From assembly GCF_000002865.3 (NCBI RefSeq), contig NW_001865078.1:229121-283048 (forward strand): a stretch of 53,928 nt of DNA, written 5' to 3'. Below are positions 35,659 to 46,200 of the stretch, piece after piece (within the stretch, counting starts at the first letter, position 1; every line of letters begins with the position of its first letter). Under the pieces are notes generated by a model that saw only the letters and a program-made list of their open reading frames with translations, did not search any database and was not told the DNA's origin. This DNA is from Monosiga brevicollis MX1 (taxonomy: Eukaryota > Opisthokonta > Choanoflagellata > Craspedida > Salpingoecidae). The position numbers and the translations under genes were made by a program.

Positions 35659-36814
35659 ATGGCTGGAGCTGCGGCTTCACCGGCGCGGAAGCGGGCCAAA
35701 CGTGGGGCTGCTTCGGCGGTGGATGCGCTGGAGCTGACGCGGCAGATCACAGACCTCGTGCCTGCTGCTTATTGGAGCGCCTCCAAGCTGCCGCCATTGT
35801 GCATGCAGCACCATCTGACCGCCCTGAACGTCGAGCAAACTGCTGTTCAACGTAGCTTGGTGCGTGCACCTATCCTGTCTCGTTTTCGAAAATGAACACA
35901 AGCCATGCCTCACGTGGGCTCGATGCTAGGATGCTTTGAAGCGCAAGGGGGATATTCTCATGTTTCATCTGGGAGGCCCGCACAGCGACGTTCTTGTGCG
36001 AACCAACGGTGCGCTGATCAAAGTTGCTTGTCTGCACGAACGTGCTTTGGCATAGTCTCGGCCAGCTCATCCGTGTGGCTCCCAGATTATCTAGCACACA
36101 TTGAGCTCTGCACTCAGCGAGTTCGCGCGGATGATCAACGAGTCTTTGCCCTCTTCAAAACCATTGCCGCTCAAAATGCCCTCAAACGGTCTATTACTCA
36201 GGTCTGTCCACTTACCCATGCTTACGATGCTAGTTGATTTGGTCCGAGCTTCCTGGCGCCCCCAATATTGACTTGTCCGCTTCCCCACAGGTCGTCTTGG
36301 AAGGCGACTATCGGCTCGTCGAAGAAGAAATTCAACTCTTGCAACGGGCTGGGTTCCTAACGCTGCGTGACGGTAGGTGCTTTAGAACACCTTGACCCGT
36401 CTCTAGGCGGCACTACATTCAGCCTCACTTGAACATGGTATCTTATCTGCGCCCTCGTGCTTGGACCTTTGCGGTCGTAGGTGACTCTTATTGGTTTGCT
36501 GTTCCCAGCGTTGGCTCATATGTTGCTGACTTGGCTGCTGGTCAGCGCATTCTCCTTGACCGTATCAAGCGGAAAAAGTTCAAGTCAGTGTTTTTTATTC
36601 GCCCCAATGACCGGGTATAGAAATTACACTTGCCAGCATAACTTGGCTCGCCCGTCACGTCCGTAGAGAATGCTATGCCACTGATCTTCTCGCTATCAAG
36701 TCTCGCAAAATTCGCTTGCCCCTGCGTCTGCACTTGCTGGACCTGATTGGCGCCGAACGAGTCGAAACCTTTGATACATCGTCTGGCCGCCTCCTGCGTC
36801 TGACACGCTTGTAG
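35659..36814 (+). CDS. STK19: STK19 homologue (winged-helix nuclear protein)
   Basis: STK19 was once described as a kinase but is now known as a DNA-binding tandem winged-helix protein that acts in transcription-coupled repair. The ATG at 35659 opens MAGAAASPARKRAKRG, a basic nuclear-localisation-like start. Exon 1 reads ALELTRQITDLVPAAYW. Exon 2 (about 35940-36060) gives GDILMFHLGGPHSDVLVRTNGALIKV. Further exons give VVLEGDYRLVEEEIQLLQRAGFLTLRD (about 36290-36372), then GDSYWFAVPSVGSYVADLAAGQRILLDRIKRKKF (about 36480-36580). The last exon gives ATDLLAIKSRKIRLPLRLHLLDLIGAERVET...SSGRLLRL, ending at TAG 36812-36814. The final block aligns residue by residue with human STK19 (HDLIGAQLVD...TSGTLLRL). 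No kinase motifs are present, as expected. Confidence 0.88.
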
Positions 36815-37306
36815 CCGACTTTTGGCCCCGAGGGCCGTCGTGTCCGTGACACCGTATCCTTACCCCTTTCATCCATCCCTTTAACCGCCCTTATTCACAT
36901 ATCCCCCTCGGCTCGCTGCATTATTGCGGTCTGAAAGAGAGTTTGTGCTGTGTAACTCTCGCCGGGTGCCTGACGAATCGAAGTAAATAGACCCGTGTTC
37001 AGGCTCGCGCGACTCTAAGCTTTGGAAAATCAATTTTGCCACCTCAGGCAGGTGGCTCTGGTTGGTGCGCACAAGCGCTTGACTCTGAGCCTTTTAATTG
37101 TAGACCCCAGGGTCATGCCAGTATTTGGCCTACTGGTGTCTCACGCTCTATCTCTCTTTCTCTCTCTCCTCGCCACTCCATTCCTGTCTCGCTCATTACC
37201 AAGCACTTGCTCAAGTCGTGAGTGTTGCAACGTGTTTCCTGGTACTGAGCAAAACCACAGTCCAAGAGAGGCACGAGGCGACATGCACTGACGCCACAGC
37301 TGCGCA
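36815..37306. other. Convergent intergenic gap STK19/TMEM164
   Basis: This 492-bp gap separates two convergent stop codons and holds both 3' UTRs, with a short pyrimidine-rich stretch at 37145-37170. No gene is visible. Confidence 0.55.
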
Positions 37307-38260
37307 TCAAGAGGACTTGGTTTTACGCGTAAAGAGAAAGCGGCCAAGCTCCAGATATCCAGCGGCCACGCCAATAGCCACAATGTGATACAAAATAGTA
37401 ACCAGGGACCGGTACGATGGAGTGATTACCCAAGGGGGCAGCTCTTTCAAAATCTCGGCCAGGGCCACGGTGGGGCACTGCATAAACTGCAGGTTCACGT
37501 GCGTCAGGGAGCCGGTGGTCACATAGAAAGGCCAGTGCATGAGATGCATGATGCACAGGCCACCCAGCACGCTGATCCAGCGCCAATGGCCTCCATCATG
37601 TAGCTTGAGCAGGCGTAGTGGGGTCACAAACACAATCAAGAAGTGCTGAATAAAAAAGACCTCCACCTCGAATGGGGCCTCCAACGTGTCCGTATCCGGA
37701 AGCACGATAGCCACAAAAGCGCCCAGGATGAGCACAAAGTGTGCATGCAGCAGCCCCCGCGTCACTCGAGAGGGCTTGAGCATGAGCAATGTGCCCTGCA
37801 GTACCATGACAATGTGGCAAGGCTGCAAGATGTACAGCATAGTTCCGCTGCCATACTTGACGAGTAGCAGGTAACCAATCATGCCCCAGTGGGTCACCGC
37901 AAGCAGTCGGTCAATCACGGGCCAGGCTTTGCCAGGTTCAAAAGGGCCCATGCCCAGCTCATGGTGCCAACGCGTCGTCAACTTGAGCGAGATGGCAAAC
38001 AAAATGCCCATCACCGTCCAGAAGACCGTCTCCATGGTGGACGTCATCGGATCCACATGCGACGAGCAGGCCACCCCGCCTTGCCTGTCATTGAACGTTT
38101 TTGGGCCACATCAGCGGAAGAAACATGAGCACGACCTGTGACAGCCCCCGCCAGCGCAGCATCGAGAAACTTACGTGCCACCTTGACGCCAGGTCCCACG
38201 CCAGACCCGGTCCGCCACCCATGTAGCCCATTGGGCTGGTTCGTCGGTCACTGCCGCCAT
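37307..38260 (-). CDS. TMEM164: TMEM164 family multipass membrane acyltransferase
   Basis: TMEM164 is an ER-type multipass protein reported to transfer polyunsaturated acyl chains to ether phosphatidylethanolamines. Two exons join in phase (38175-38260 and 37307-38084) to give 287 residues, close to human (about 297). The ATG at 38260 opens MAAVTDEPAQWATW. Several hydrophobic helices are visible (VFWTVMGILFAISL, VLILGAFVAIVL, HFLIVFVTPLRLL). Family landmarks are LYILQPCHIVMVLQ (human LNPCHLVTM), in which the Cys is the proposed acyl-accepting residue; PFEVEVFFIQH (human PFELEIYYIQH); and HVNLQFMQCPT (human HVNLNNMLCPA). The tail FTRKTKSS is basic. The enzyme role is transferred from the family; the conserved motifs are seen directly. 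Confidence 0.88.
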
Positions 38261-39539
38261 ACTCGTCGCGCCGTCATTTGACACAAGAAAATATAATGGG
38301 TAGTGATGCAACAAGTCAGATACCTTAACCAACACAGGTCCTTCATTTAATACCTTTGTGTACATTATTAAAACTGCATTAACTCGATATTTTGTGACAC
38401 AAATGATAGCACGTTATTACAACAGAAAGTCCTCTATATACTGCATCTGTCTGAATACAAGATACTCTGTATCGTCATGATTGTATTTCAATTTCTTCAT
38501 CTTCCTGATATTTATCGAATTTAAATACATCTCAAGGAGTTGCCACAACGCTTTGACCGTTACACTCGCGAGCGATCTCAAAAGTGATGAGCGGCGGTTG
38601 CTTCGAAGAAGGGTCACACACATCAATCATCAAAGCAGCTCGCTCAAGGGGCACAGCTACTGCCAACCAACCACGCCGACACTGTCAAACTGTCAAACGT
38701 CAAAACCAAACAGGCCACACATAAAGTTGTTAATATGGAAAACATTTTTGGCAACCGCAGCCATACCAGGCCATACCACCACTTGCAACAGAACAGGAGA
38801 AAGATGGCTACGTTTCAGGTTTTGTTATGTTCGGCTTGTCATGCAGACTGGCTTCGAGAAGTGAATGGAGGGCGTCTGGCGGGCTTGGCTTGGCATCAGC
38901 ATCAGCACAATTCAACAAATGCGGAATGTGGCTCGACCCATAACATCACAAAATCAATTGGAGTAGTTGACCACGTTCAAATTCGTTAAAACCAAGGAGG
39001 ATAGAAAAATTAAAAGAAATGAGAAGAAAATCAAGAAAAAAAAAGGCTCAGCGTGACCGCATGACCACCTGAGCTCTGGCGTCATAACGTCGACAATGCT
39101 CTGTGCTTGGTTCGAGGCCATCAACTCGTATCGGTTTGCGATCCAATGCCAGGTGAACAAGCAATGGCAAAGCCGCATTCAACCGCACAAGAGGCCAGAA
39201 CGCACAACAGCCTCGGTGAAAAGCCAACAAGACCAAACCCGGGGCACAAAGTCGAAGAAAGGAAACTCAAAAGCACGTCACAATGACAACGAACAAGTCA
39301 CATGGACCGTCAATGAAGGTCTAAAAGGCGAGAAAAACTACAAGAACAAAAATGCGGGGGCTACAAACACAGCCCGCGAACGACAACATGCAAAGGGGGA
39401 GTGCGTTTGTTCAAATACTGGCCTAGGGCAACGCGCTCATAACTTGGTTTGAAAACCACACGGATACGACACTGATGGCCACCTTGATGCTGAAGCGTTG
39501 TCGAGTTGTCGAGTTGTCGAGTTGTCGCGCTGAACAAGC
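38261..39539. other. Intergenic TMEM164 promoter / giant receptor 3' side, with AT-rich island
   Basis: This 1.28-kb gap lies between two minus-strand genes. About 38330-38560 is far more AT-rich than the rest of the window. Small direct repeats occur: ctgtcaaa units near 38690-38710, and 3-4 copies of gttgtcga near 39495-39525, the latter in the receptor 3' UTR. A tRNA B-box-like ggttcgaggcc at 39105 has no supporting stems. No gene is recognised. Confidence 0.5.
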
Positions 39540-40258
39540 TCACTCATCAACTTCATCGTCTTCGTCCATGAAATCATCAAAATCGCCCTCACCATACATG
39601 TCATCAAACGCGTGTCCATCATCGGCTGCCATGTCCAGATATTCTTCAGGACCTTGCCCAGCAGCCTCTTCGTCAAAGCCACCAAAAGCATCTTCGGCAC
39701 TAACAGCAGGTGCAGACGGCTGGGAAGCATTATTTTGCAGATCCAGGTAGCCAACATCTTGACCAGCAACATTCAAAGACGAAAGTTCTTCATCGGCGCC
39801 AACTGCAAGGTAGCCGTCTGTGTCGCCTCCGATATCGTCTTCCTCTTCAAAATTCTCTGCAGTGACGTCCTGGTAAAACCCGTCTTGATCCAGATCAGAG
39901 TCGGCATCAGCTTCTGGAATATCCACCTCGCCGTAGACACCCTCTTGATCTGATGTATCAACGTTGCCATCTGACGGTTGAACCAACACAGAAAAGGAGT
40001 TAGCCAAGAAGCACGAGTTGATAGCCAGCCGAGAACGAGGACAAATGCCGTAAATGCAACACGACTTACAAAGCGGATTGATGACTCCAGTGCGGAAGTT
40101 TGTGTCTGACTTGAAGTCCTAAGAACCATCAATCATACAACACGAGTTGATGGTCAGAAGAGATGAGAAGAAGGAACAAGAGCGTAAATCTGGCGAGGCG
40201 ATGGCCTTACCGCAGCAACCTGCTGTGACACCTTTGGCTTGGCGTTGCGTCGACGACG
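39540..40258 (-). other. Cytoplasmic tail with NPLY and six further tyrosines
   Basis: Exons 40211-40590 (3' part), 40070-40118 and 39540-39970 join in phase. The NPLY tyrosine codon is split across the last junction (T|AT). The motifs in order are NPLYGNV, VYGEV, FYQDV, GYLAV, GYLDL, EYLDM and MYGEG. Six of seven tyrosines have a hydrophobic residue at +3, and most have acidic neighbours. NPxY binds PTB domains; Y-x-N and Y-x-x-hydrophobic are SH2-type docking motifs. The end is strongly acidic (FDDFMDEDDEVDE). Confidence 0.8.
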
Positions 40259-43200
40259 AACAACAAATATGATGACAATGGCCACCAAGACCACGGCGGC
40301 CACAGCGCCGCCGATCATGGGTCCAGCAGAGCTCGAGCTCGAGCTGCGCGATCCTTCCGCGCCCGAGTTTCCAGGTGCTGTCGTTGAGCCACCATTGGGC
40401 CCGGTGGGACGCGAACCCCGAGTGGTAGTAGTGGTCGTGGTGGGAGCAACCCAGGGGGTGCGTCGCACTTCGGGATCCGAGGCGGCCACAAACGTGTAAC
40501 CGTTGACGTTGATCACCATGATATTACGTGCCAACTCAGCCTCGAGGATTGTCACGACGTCACCCGCCGTCATCGTTGCACTTACAACAGCTAGATGAAT
40601 AAACAGACACCAAAATGAGCCACAGGGTTGGCGGTGAGCAGGAAGAAAACACGAATCAACCAGCGATCGAAACCAGCCTCTGTCGAGGAAGGAAAGATAG
40701 TCAAAGGCAAGAAAAAGAAAAAACTGGCCACAGCCAACAACAACGCCATCGTCATTGCCAGTCATCAGCAACCAGCAAAGCAGCACTTACCAGGGTCACC
40801 AAGCGATGTGATGGCAGTCTGGTTCTGCAGGCGTCGCGCCAGCTCATCCGAAGGCAGCACCAGCGTGGCAAAAGTCAACTGCACCTCATTGGGCAAATCC
40901 GTGGGACTGACGTCCTCGACCTCAGGGAACTGCGCCAGGACATCAGCAGCCAGCGATGCCAGCGTGACGTTGCCATTCTGATCATCGTAGATGGCATTCA
41001 GCGTATACTTGGCATCCGATCCTTGGCCTTCCGTGGTATCAAAGGCCACCGTCACCACATAGCTGGCAGACTTGGCGCGACGGCGACTCTCGCGCACCGC
41101 CACACCCGTGCGAATGTCCACGGGGTCAACCGCTCCATCGCCCAGAATCGTGCGTGCCCACCCAGCCACGGCCTCGGCCATCTCGCCACCAAACGAGTTG
41201 TCGGCCAAAATGTACGACGTCGCAATGGCCGGGAACTGCGAATCCAGGTCCACCAAATCGGCCTCGCTCAGCTGGAGGTTTGTTTCCAGGACGCACGACG
41301 CTGACCGGGCGTTCTGTACCGTGCAGATCATCTGCGAGTCGCCACCCAGATGCGTCTCAATCATGCTGGCATATGTCATCGGCGTCAAGGCAGTAGTGGT
41401 GGTCGTGGAGGTCGTCGTCGTCGTCGTAGAGGTCGTGGAGGTCGTCGAGGTAGTGGAGGTAGAGGTCGTCGAGGTGGTTGATGTTGAAGTGCTGGTCGTG
41501 CTGGTCGTGGTCGCCTCGGGGGTCGATGAGGCCATGGTGGCGTCGGTTGCGTTCACAGCAGCTCTACATAGAACAGGAAAACAAGGATGACAAGGATTGG
41601 ATTTTTGTATGTGAGAGATGAACCGCTGGCACGACGATACACACAAAACTCTCTACTCTCAAATAACAAGCACAGAATGGAACAAAACTTACGTCGAAGC
41701 ATCGCGGCGCTGCAAGACGTTGGTATTTGTCGCCGTGGACACATCACCCTCGGTCGTGCCAGTCGAGGCGGCATCGGTGCTGGCAGCATCCGTGCTGGGC
41801 TCCATTGACGTGCCAGGCAAGGTGGTTGGCGCCGTCGTCGTGGTCGTCGTGGCGGTGGTGGTCGTTGTGGGATCCAGCAGCGACAGGTCCAACACAAACT
41901 GGTACGTAAACGGACGATCGCTCTCCAGCAGCGACTCGGTCTTGGCCACCATCAGCGTCGACACACCCGCCACGCCGGCCTGGCCACGCATCGCCTCCAG
42001 GTTGGCCGCATGCACCAGCCCAAAGGTGGACAGCGTCATCACCAGACCCTTGGTCGCCTCGCCCGTCACAGCATCCACCGTCACACCTCCCACACCCGCC
42101 GCATGGGCCGCCAGCAACGCCACTCCCGGCGACGTCTCGTTGGCCACCAGCGTCACGTTGAATTGCTGGCGGAAGTACAGCGTCACATCACCCACCAACG
42201 ACATGCCCTTCTCAGACACAACCGACAGCGCCTCGGCATTCAGGTGCCCCGCAAAATCGGCCACCACACGCCCAGCCTGGCCCGCCACAGGCACACAGTC
42301 CAGCGGCATCAGGCCCAGCTCCAGCAGATCCGCCTCCACGTCCTCGTCGTCCTTCCACGTCTTGGCCGACAGCGTCACTCGCGAGCGTGGGTGGGCGCGC
42401 ATCACCGGCACCGGCTGCAACACCTCCGATCGCTCCACCAGGTACTCACACAATCCGTGCCGGCACTCCAAATCCGTTCGTGTCATCACGTTCAAACGCG
42501 CCAGCATCGCCGCTCGCGTCGAAACCGAGTGCCGTGCACTCAGTCCCACATGGAACGCCTGCACAGGACTGGCCCGTGGCATGACAGCCGCAACGCCCTC
42601 CATGTTCGCCACCAGATCCAGGCTCACCTCAGACGAGTCCAGCGTGTCCACACGGCACACCGCCAGCCCACTGTGGTACGACCAGCACACGGGCTTCTCA
42701 TACACGTTCACGTCCAGGGCGTACAGGGCATCGCCCAGCGCGCTCTCAGACTCCAGCTTGCTCGAGTCAATGGCTACCAGGAAACTGGCCGCAATCACCG
42801 CCTCGGAATCCTCCTGCACGCTCAGGTCCGTGTCAAACTCAACCTGGATGTACCCGCTCTTCTCAGACTGATCCAGCGCAGGCAGCACCTGCACCGTCTG
42901 CAGAGGCCCCAGTGCCCGGTTGCCCGACGAGTCCGTCGCCACCAACGACACCACCCGCGTGCCCACGCTTTGCGTCACACGCGACAGGTTGCGCGGAATG
43001 TACGAAAACGCATCGCTGTCCAGCACGCCGTCAAAGCGATCCGTGGCCGACGCGCCCTCCGGCACCAAGTAGCTCGAGCCCTGGCGCAGACGCACCACGC
43101 CCGCACGCGTCACCGACAGCGACGGCGGCAGCGTGTCCTGCACCGTCACCCGCCGCACAGCATGCCCCACCTGGTTGCAATCGTCCGTCACCGTGTAGTT

Positions 43201-46200
43201 GATCTGCTGCACGCCCAGCATCAGCACATCCAGGTTGTTCACCAGCTGTGCCTGATCCGTCACGTCACCGCCACAGTCGTCCATGGCCGATGCCACTCCC
43301 GGGTCCTCCCAGTCAAACGTCGCCTCGTGGGTCGTCACCGCCTTGCCCGCCAGCGTCAGCACCGGCGGCCGCGTGTCCGACACCACATACACCGTCGGCA
43401 CCACAACCGCGTTGCCGCAGTCGTCCGTGTACGTAAAGTTGACGCTGGCCGTAAACGTCGCCTGACACAGCAGTTGCCGTTGCACCGACCGCGTCACCTC
43501 CAGCGTCGTGTCGCAAGCGTCCACCGCCATCGACTGTCCGTTGTTGTTCAGGTAGGCCTGGAACTTGGCCTCCTGCGTCGACGCCTTGCACTCGTCCACA
43601 ACATAGTCGGCCGCAACCGTCACCAGCGGCGGGGTCGTGTCCTTCATGGCCACCCAGCTCGTAAAGTTGATCGAGTTGCCGCATGGATCCGACACCACAA
43701 ACGTCACCGTCGTCTGCTCCGAGCCATCACAGCTGTTGCTCTCCAGCAGCGCTGCCACGTTGGCATCATGCGTCCACGTCAGATCAATGCTGCAAACGTC
43801 CTCGGCCGTACGTCCCGCATGCGAGGCCAACCAACGACGCAACGTCTGTTCATTGTCGCTGCGGTCGCACTCCAGCATCAGTGGTGTGGGCTCACCCACC
43901 AGAACCGGCGCCGTGCGGTCCACAATCGTAATGTTCTGAACCGCTTCCACCACGTTACCGCATTCATCCTTGCTGGTCCAGCGTCGCTCATAGCGTACGT
44001 CCAACACGCAAGCACCCTGGTGGCGGGTCTCCACAAAGTCCACATCAAAGTTCTGCTGGCTGCACGTGTCAAAGGCCATGACATCAAAGACAGGGGGGCG
44101 GCTGGGCTCGGTGCCCGTGCTGCTGATGCATTCCAGCACCACCGATGCCGGAACACCGTCGACAAGGTATGGGGTAGGATCAAACGGTGTGGTAGTGGTA
44201 GTCGTAGTGGTAGTCGTAGTGGTGGTGGTAGTAGTGGTAGTGGAGGCAATCGTCGTCGAAGCATCCATGGACATGGTCGTCGAGGCAGCTGTATCATTGC
44301 CCGCCGACAGCAAGTCGGGCGCCGCCGTTGTCGTCCCGTTGGCCAGGCCAGCATCCGTCATCGTGTTGGTCGACCCCATCGCCGTGGTCGTGGTCGTGGT
44401 CGTCGTAGGCATCGTCGTAGTTGTGGTCGTGGTCGTGGTTGTCGTGGGCTCGGTGTAGTTGACCCAGCTAAAAAGCGGCGCCACCCGATCCAACACGTTA
44501 AACTCCACATACTGACTCACGTTGTTGCCGCACACATCCGTCACCGTAAAGGTCACAAAGTCCAGGTACGTGGCCGCACATCCCGGCACCCGCGACGTGT
44601 TGTCATAGTTGTTCGTCCACGTCACCTCGTCGCCACAAGTGTCATACGCGCTGCCGTTGCCATGCGTCGCAAACCAAGTCGCAAACTGCGCCCCGTTGCC
44701 CATGCCGTCGCACTCCACCGTCAAATCACTCGGCGCCGGTGCCAGCGTCGGTGCCTTGGTATCAATCACCTCCAGCACCTGCGTCGCATTGTCCGTGTTC
44801 CCGCAGTGATCCGTCGCCAGCACCCCACGATACAACGTTCGCTCATGCGCGCATCGTCCCGGCACCGCCTCGTCCGAAAACGTCACCACAGGGTCCGTAT
44901 CGCACACATCCGTCACGTTCATGTCCGACTCGCTCGGGATCGCATCACACTCATAAATCCCGTCCGCGCGCACACCCAGCAGGGCGGGCGGCCGGCGATC
45001 CACAATGTCAATGTACGACTCGATGGCCGCCGTGTTGTTGCAAATGTCCGTCGCGTAAAACGTCACGTTGTGCCGGCCCACCGACCCGCAGCTCACCTGC
45101 AGCGCATGCCGGTCAAACGCCCACCGCACCGCGTCGCCGCACTGGTCCTCCGCCGTGCTGTTGCCGTGGATGGCCAGGTATTCGCCGATGATCGTCTCCG
45201 TCGAGTTGGGATCGCACTCCACCGTCAGCGTCTCCGGTCCCACGGGGAAGAGCGGACCCGTCGTGTCCACCACCGTGATGGTCTGCGTCTGCGTCGTGCT
45301 CAACCCGCACGCGTCCGTCGCCGTCCACGTTCGTTCCACCTGATAGGCGTGACCACAGGCCGCGTCCTCGGGTCGCGCCGCCACCTGCTGCTCAGACACA
45401 AACGTCACCGTCACATTGGTGTCACATGCGTCCCCGGCCCGTACCACCGGCATGTCCGGTAGCTCCTCGTGGCACTCAATCGTCACGTTGGCCGGGAAGT
45501 TCTGGAAGTACGGCGCCGTCGTGTCCCGGCGCACAATCTTGGCCGTCGTCGTCGTCGTCAGACCGCAGGGATCGTGTGCCGTAAACGTCACCGTCACCTC
45601 GCCCGTCTCACTGCACGATGCCTCCAGACCCGCCTTGACCTCCTCAAAGTTGTTGCTGTACGTAATCGTGCCACCGCACTGGTCCGAGGCCATGGCCCCG
45701 CCCACCTGGTCCAACCACGGCTGGATCTCGTCCATCTGATCCGTGTTGTCGCACTCGAGCGGTAGGTCACGCGCCTCCACATCAAACACGGGGGCCACGT
45801 TGTCCGACACCGTGTACGTCACCGACGCCGTGCGCTCGTTGCCGCACGGGTCCGACGTCCACCACGTCCGCACAAACGTGTACTCGTCCACGCACCGTCC
45901 GTCCGTCCGCTCATCCCAGAACGTCACGTTGACGTTGTCGCCGTCACACTGGTCCGTCGCCGTCACCGTCGTTCCGTCCGGTAGGGCATGGCACTCCGCC
46001 GGGTAAGCCTGCTTGGGCGGCAGGCCCACAAACTGAGGTGCCACGTTGTCCGTCGTCGTAAACACTGCCACCGACATGTCATGGCCTCCCTCCGTAAACG
46101 TCACCGACACGTTGTACATGTGCGCCGCACAGCTGGCCGACGCTCCCTGCCAACCCACGTACGCCGACGAAATGGTCGGCGCACCGCAGTCGTCGTGGTC

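Noticed and set aside
36500-36814. Kinase activity for the STK19 homologue
   Set aside because: No glycine loop, catalytic loop or DFG motif is visible. The sequence fits the winged-helix view of the family.
39060-39140. tRNA gene suggested by a B-box-like ggttcgaggcc
   Set aside because: The T-stem and acceptor stem do not pair and no convincing A box lies at the right distance.
42010-45462. 1,150-residue plus-strand frame opposite the giant receptor exon
   Set aside because: It is rich in His/Arg with no domain. It is the antisense shadow of a GC-rich, codon-biased, intronless coding exon that has strong sushi/HYR homology on the other strand.
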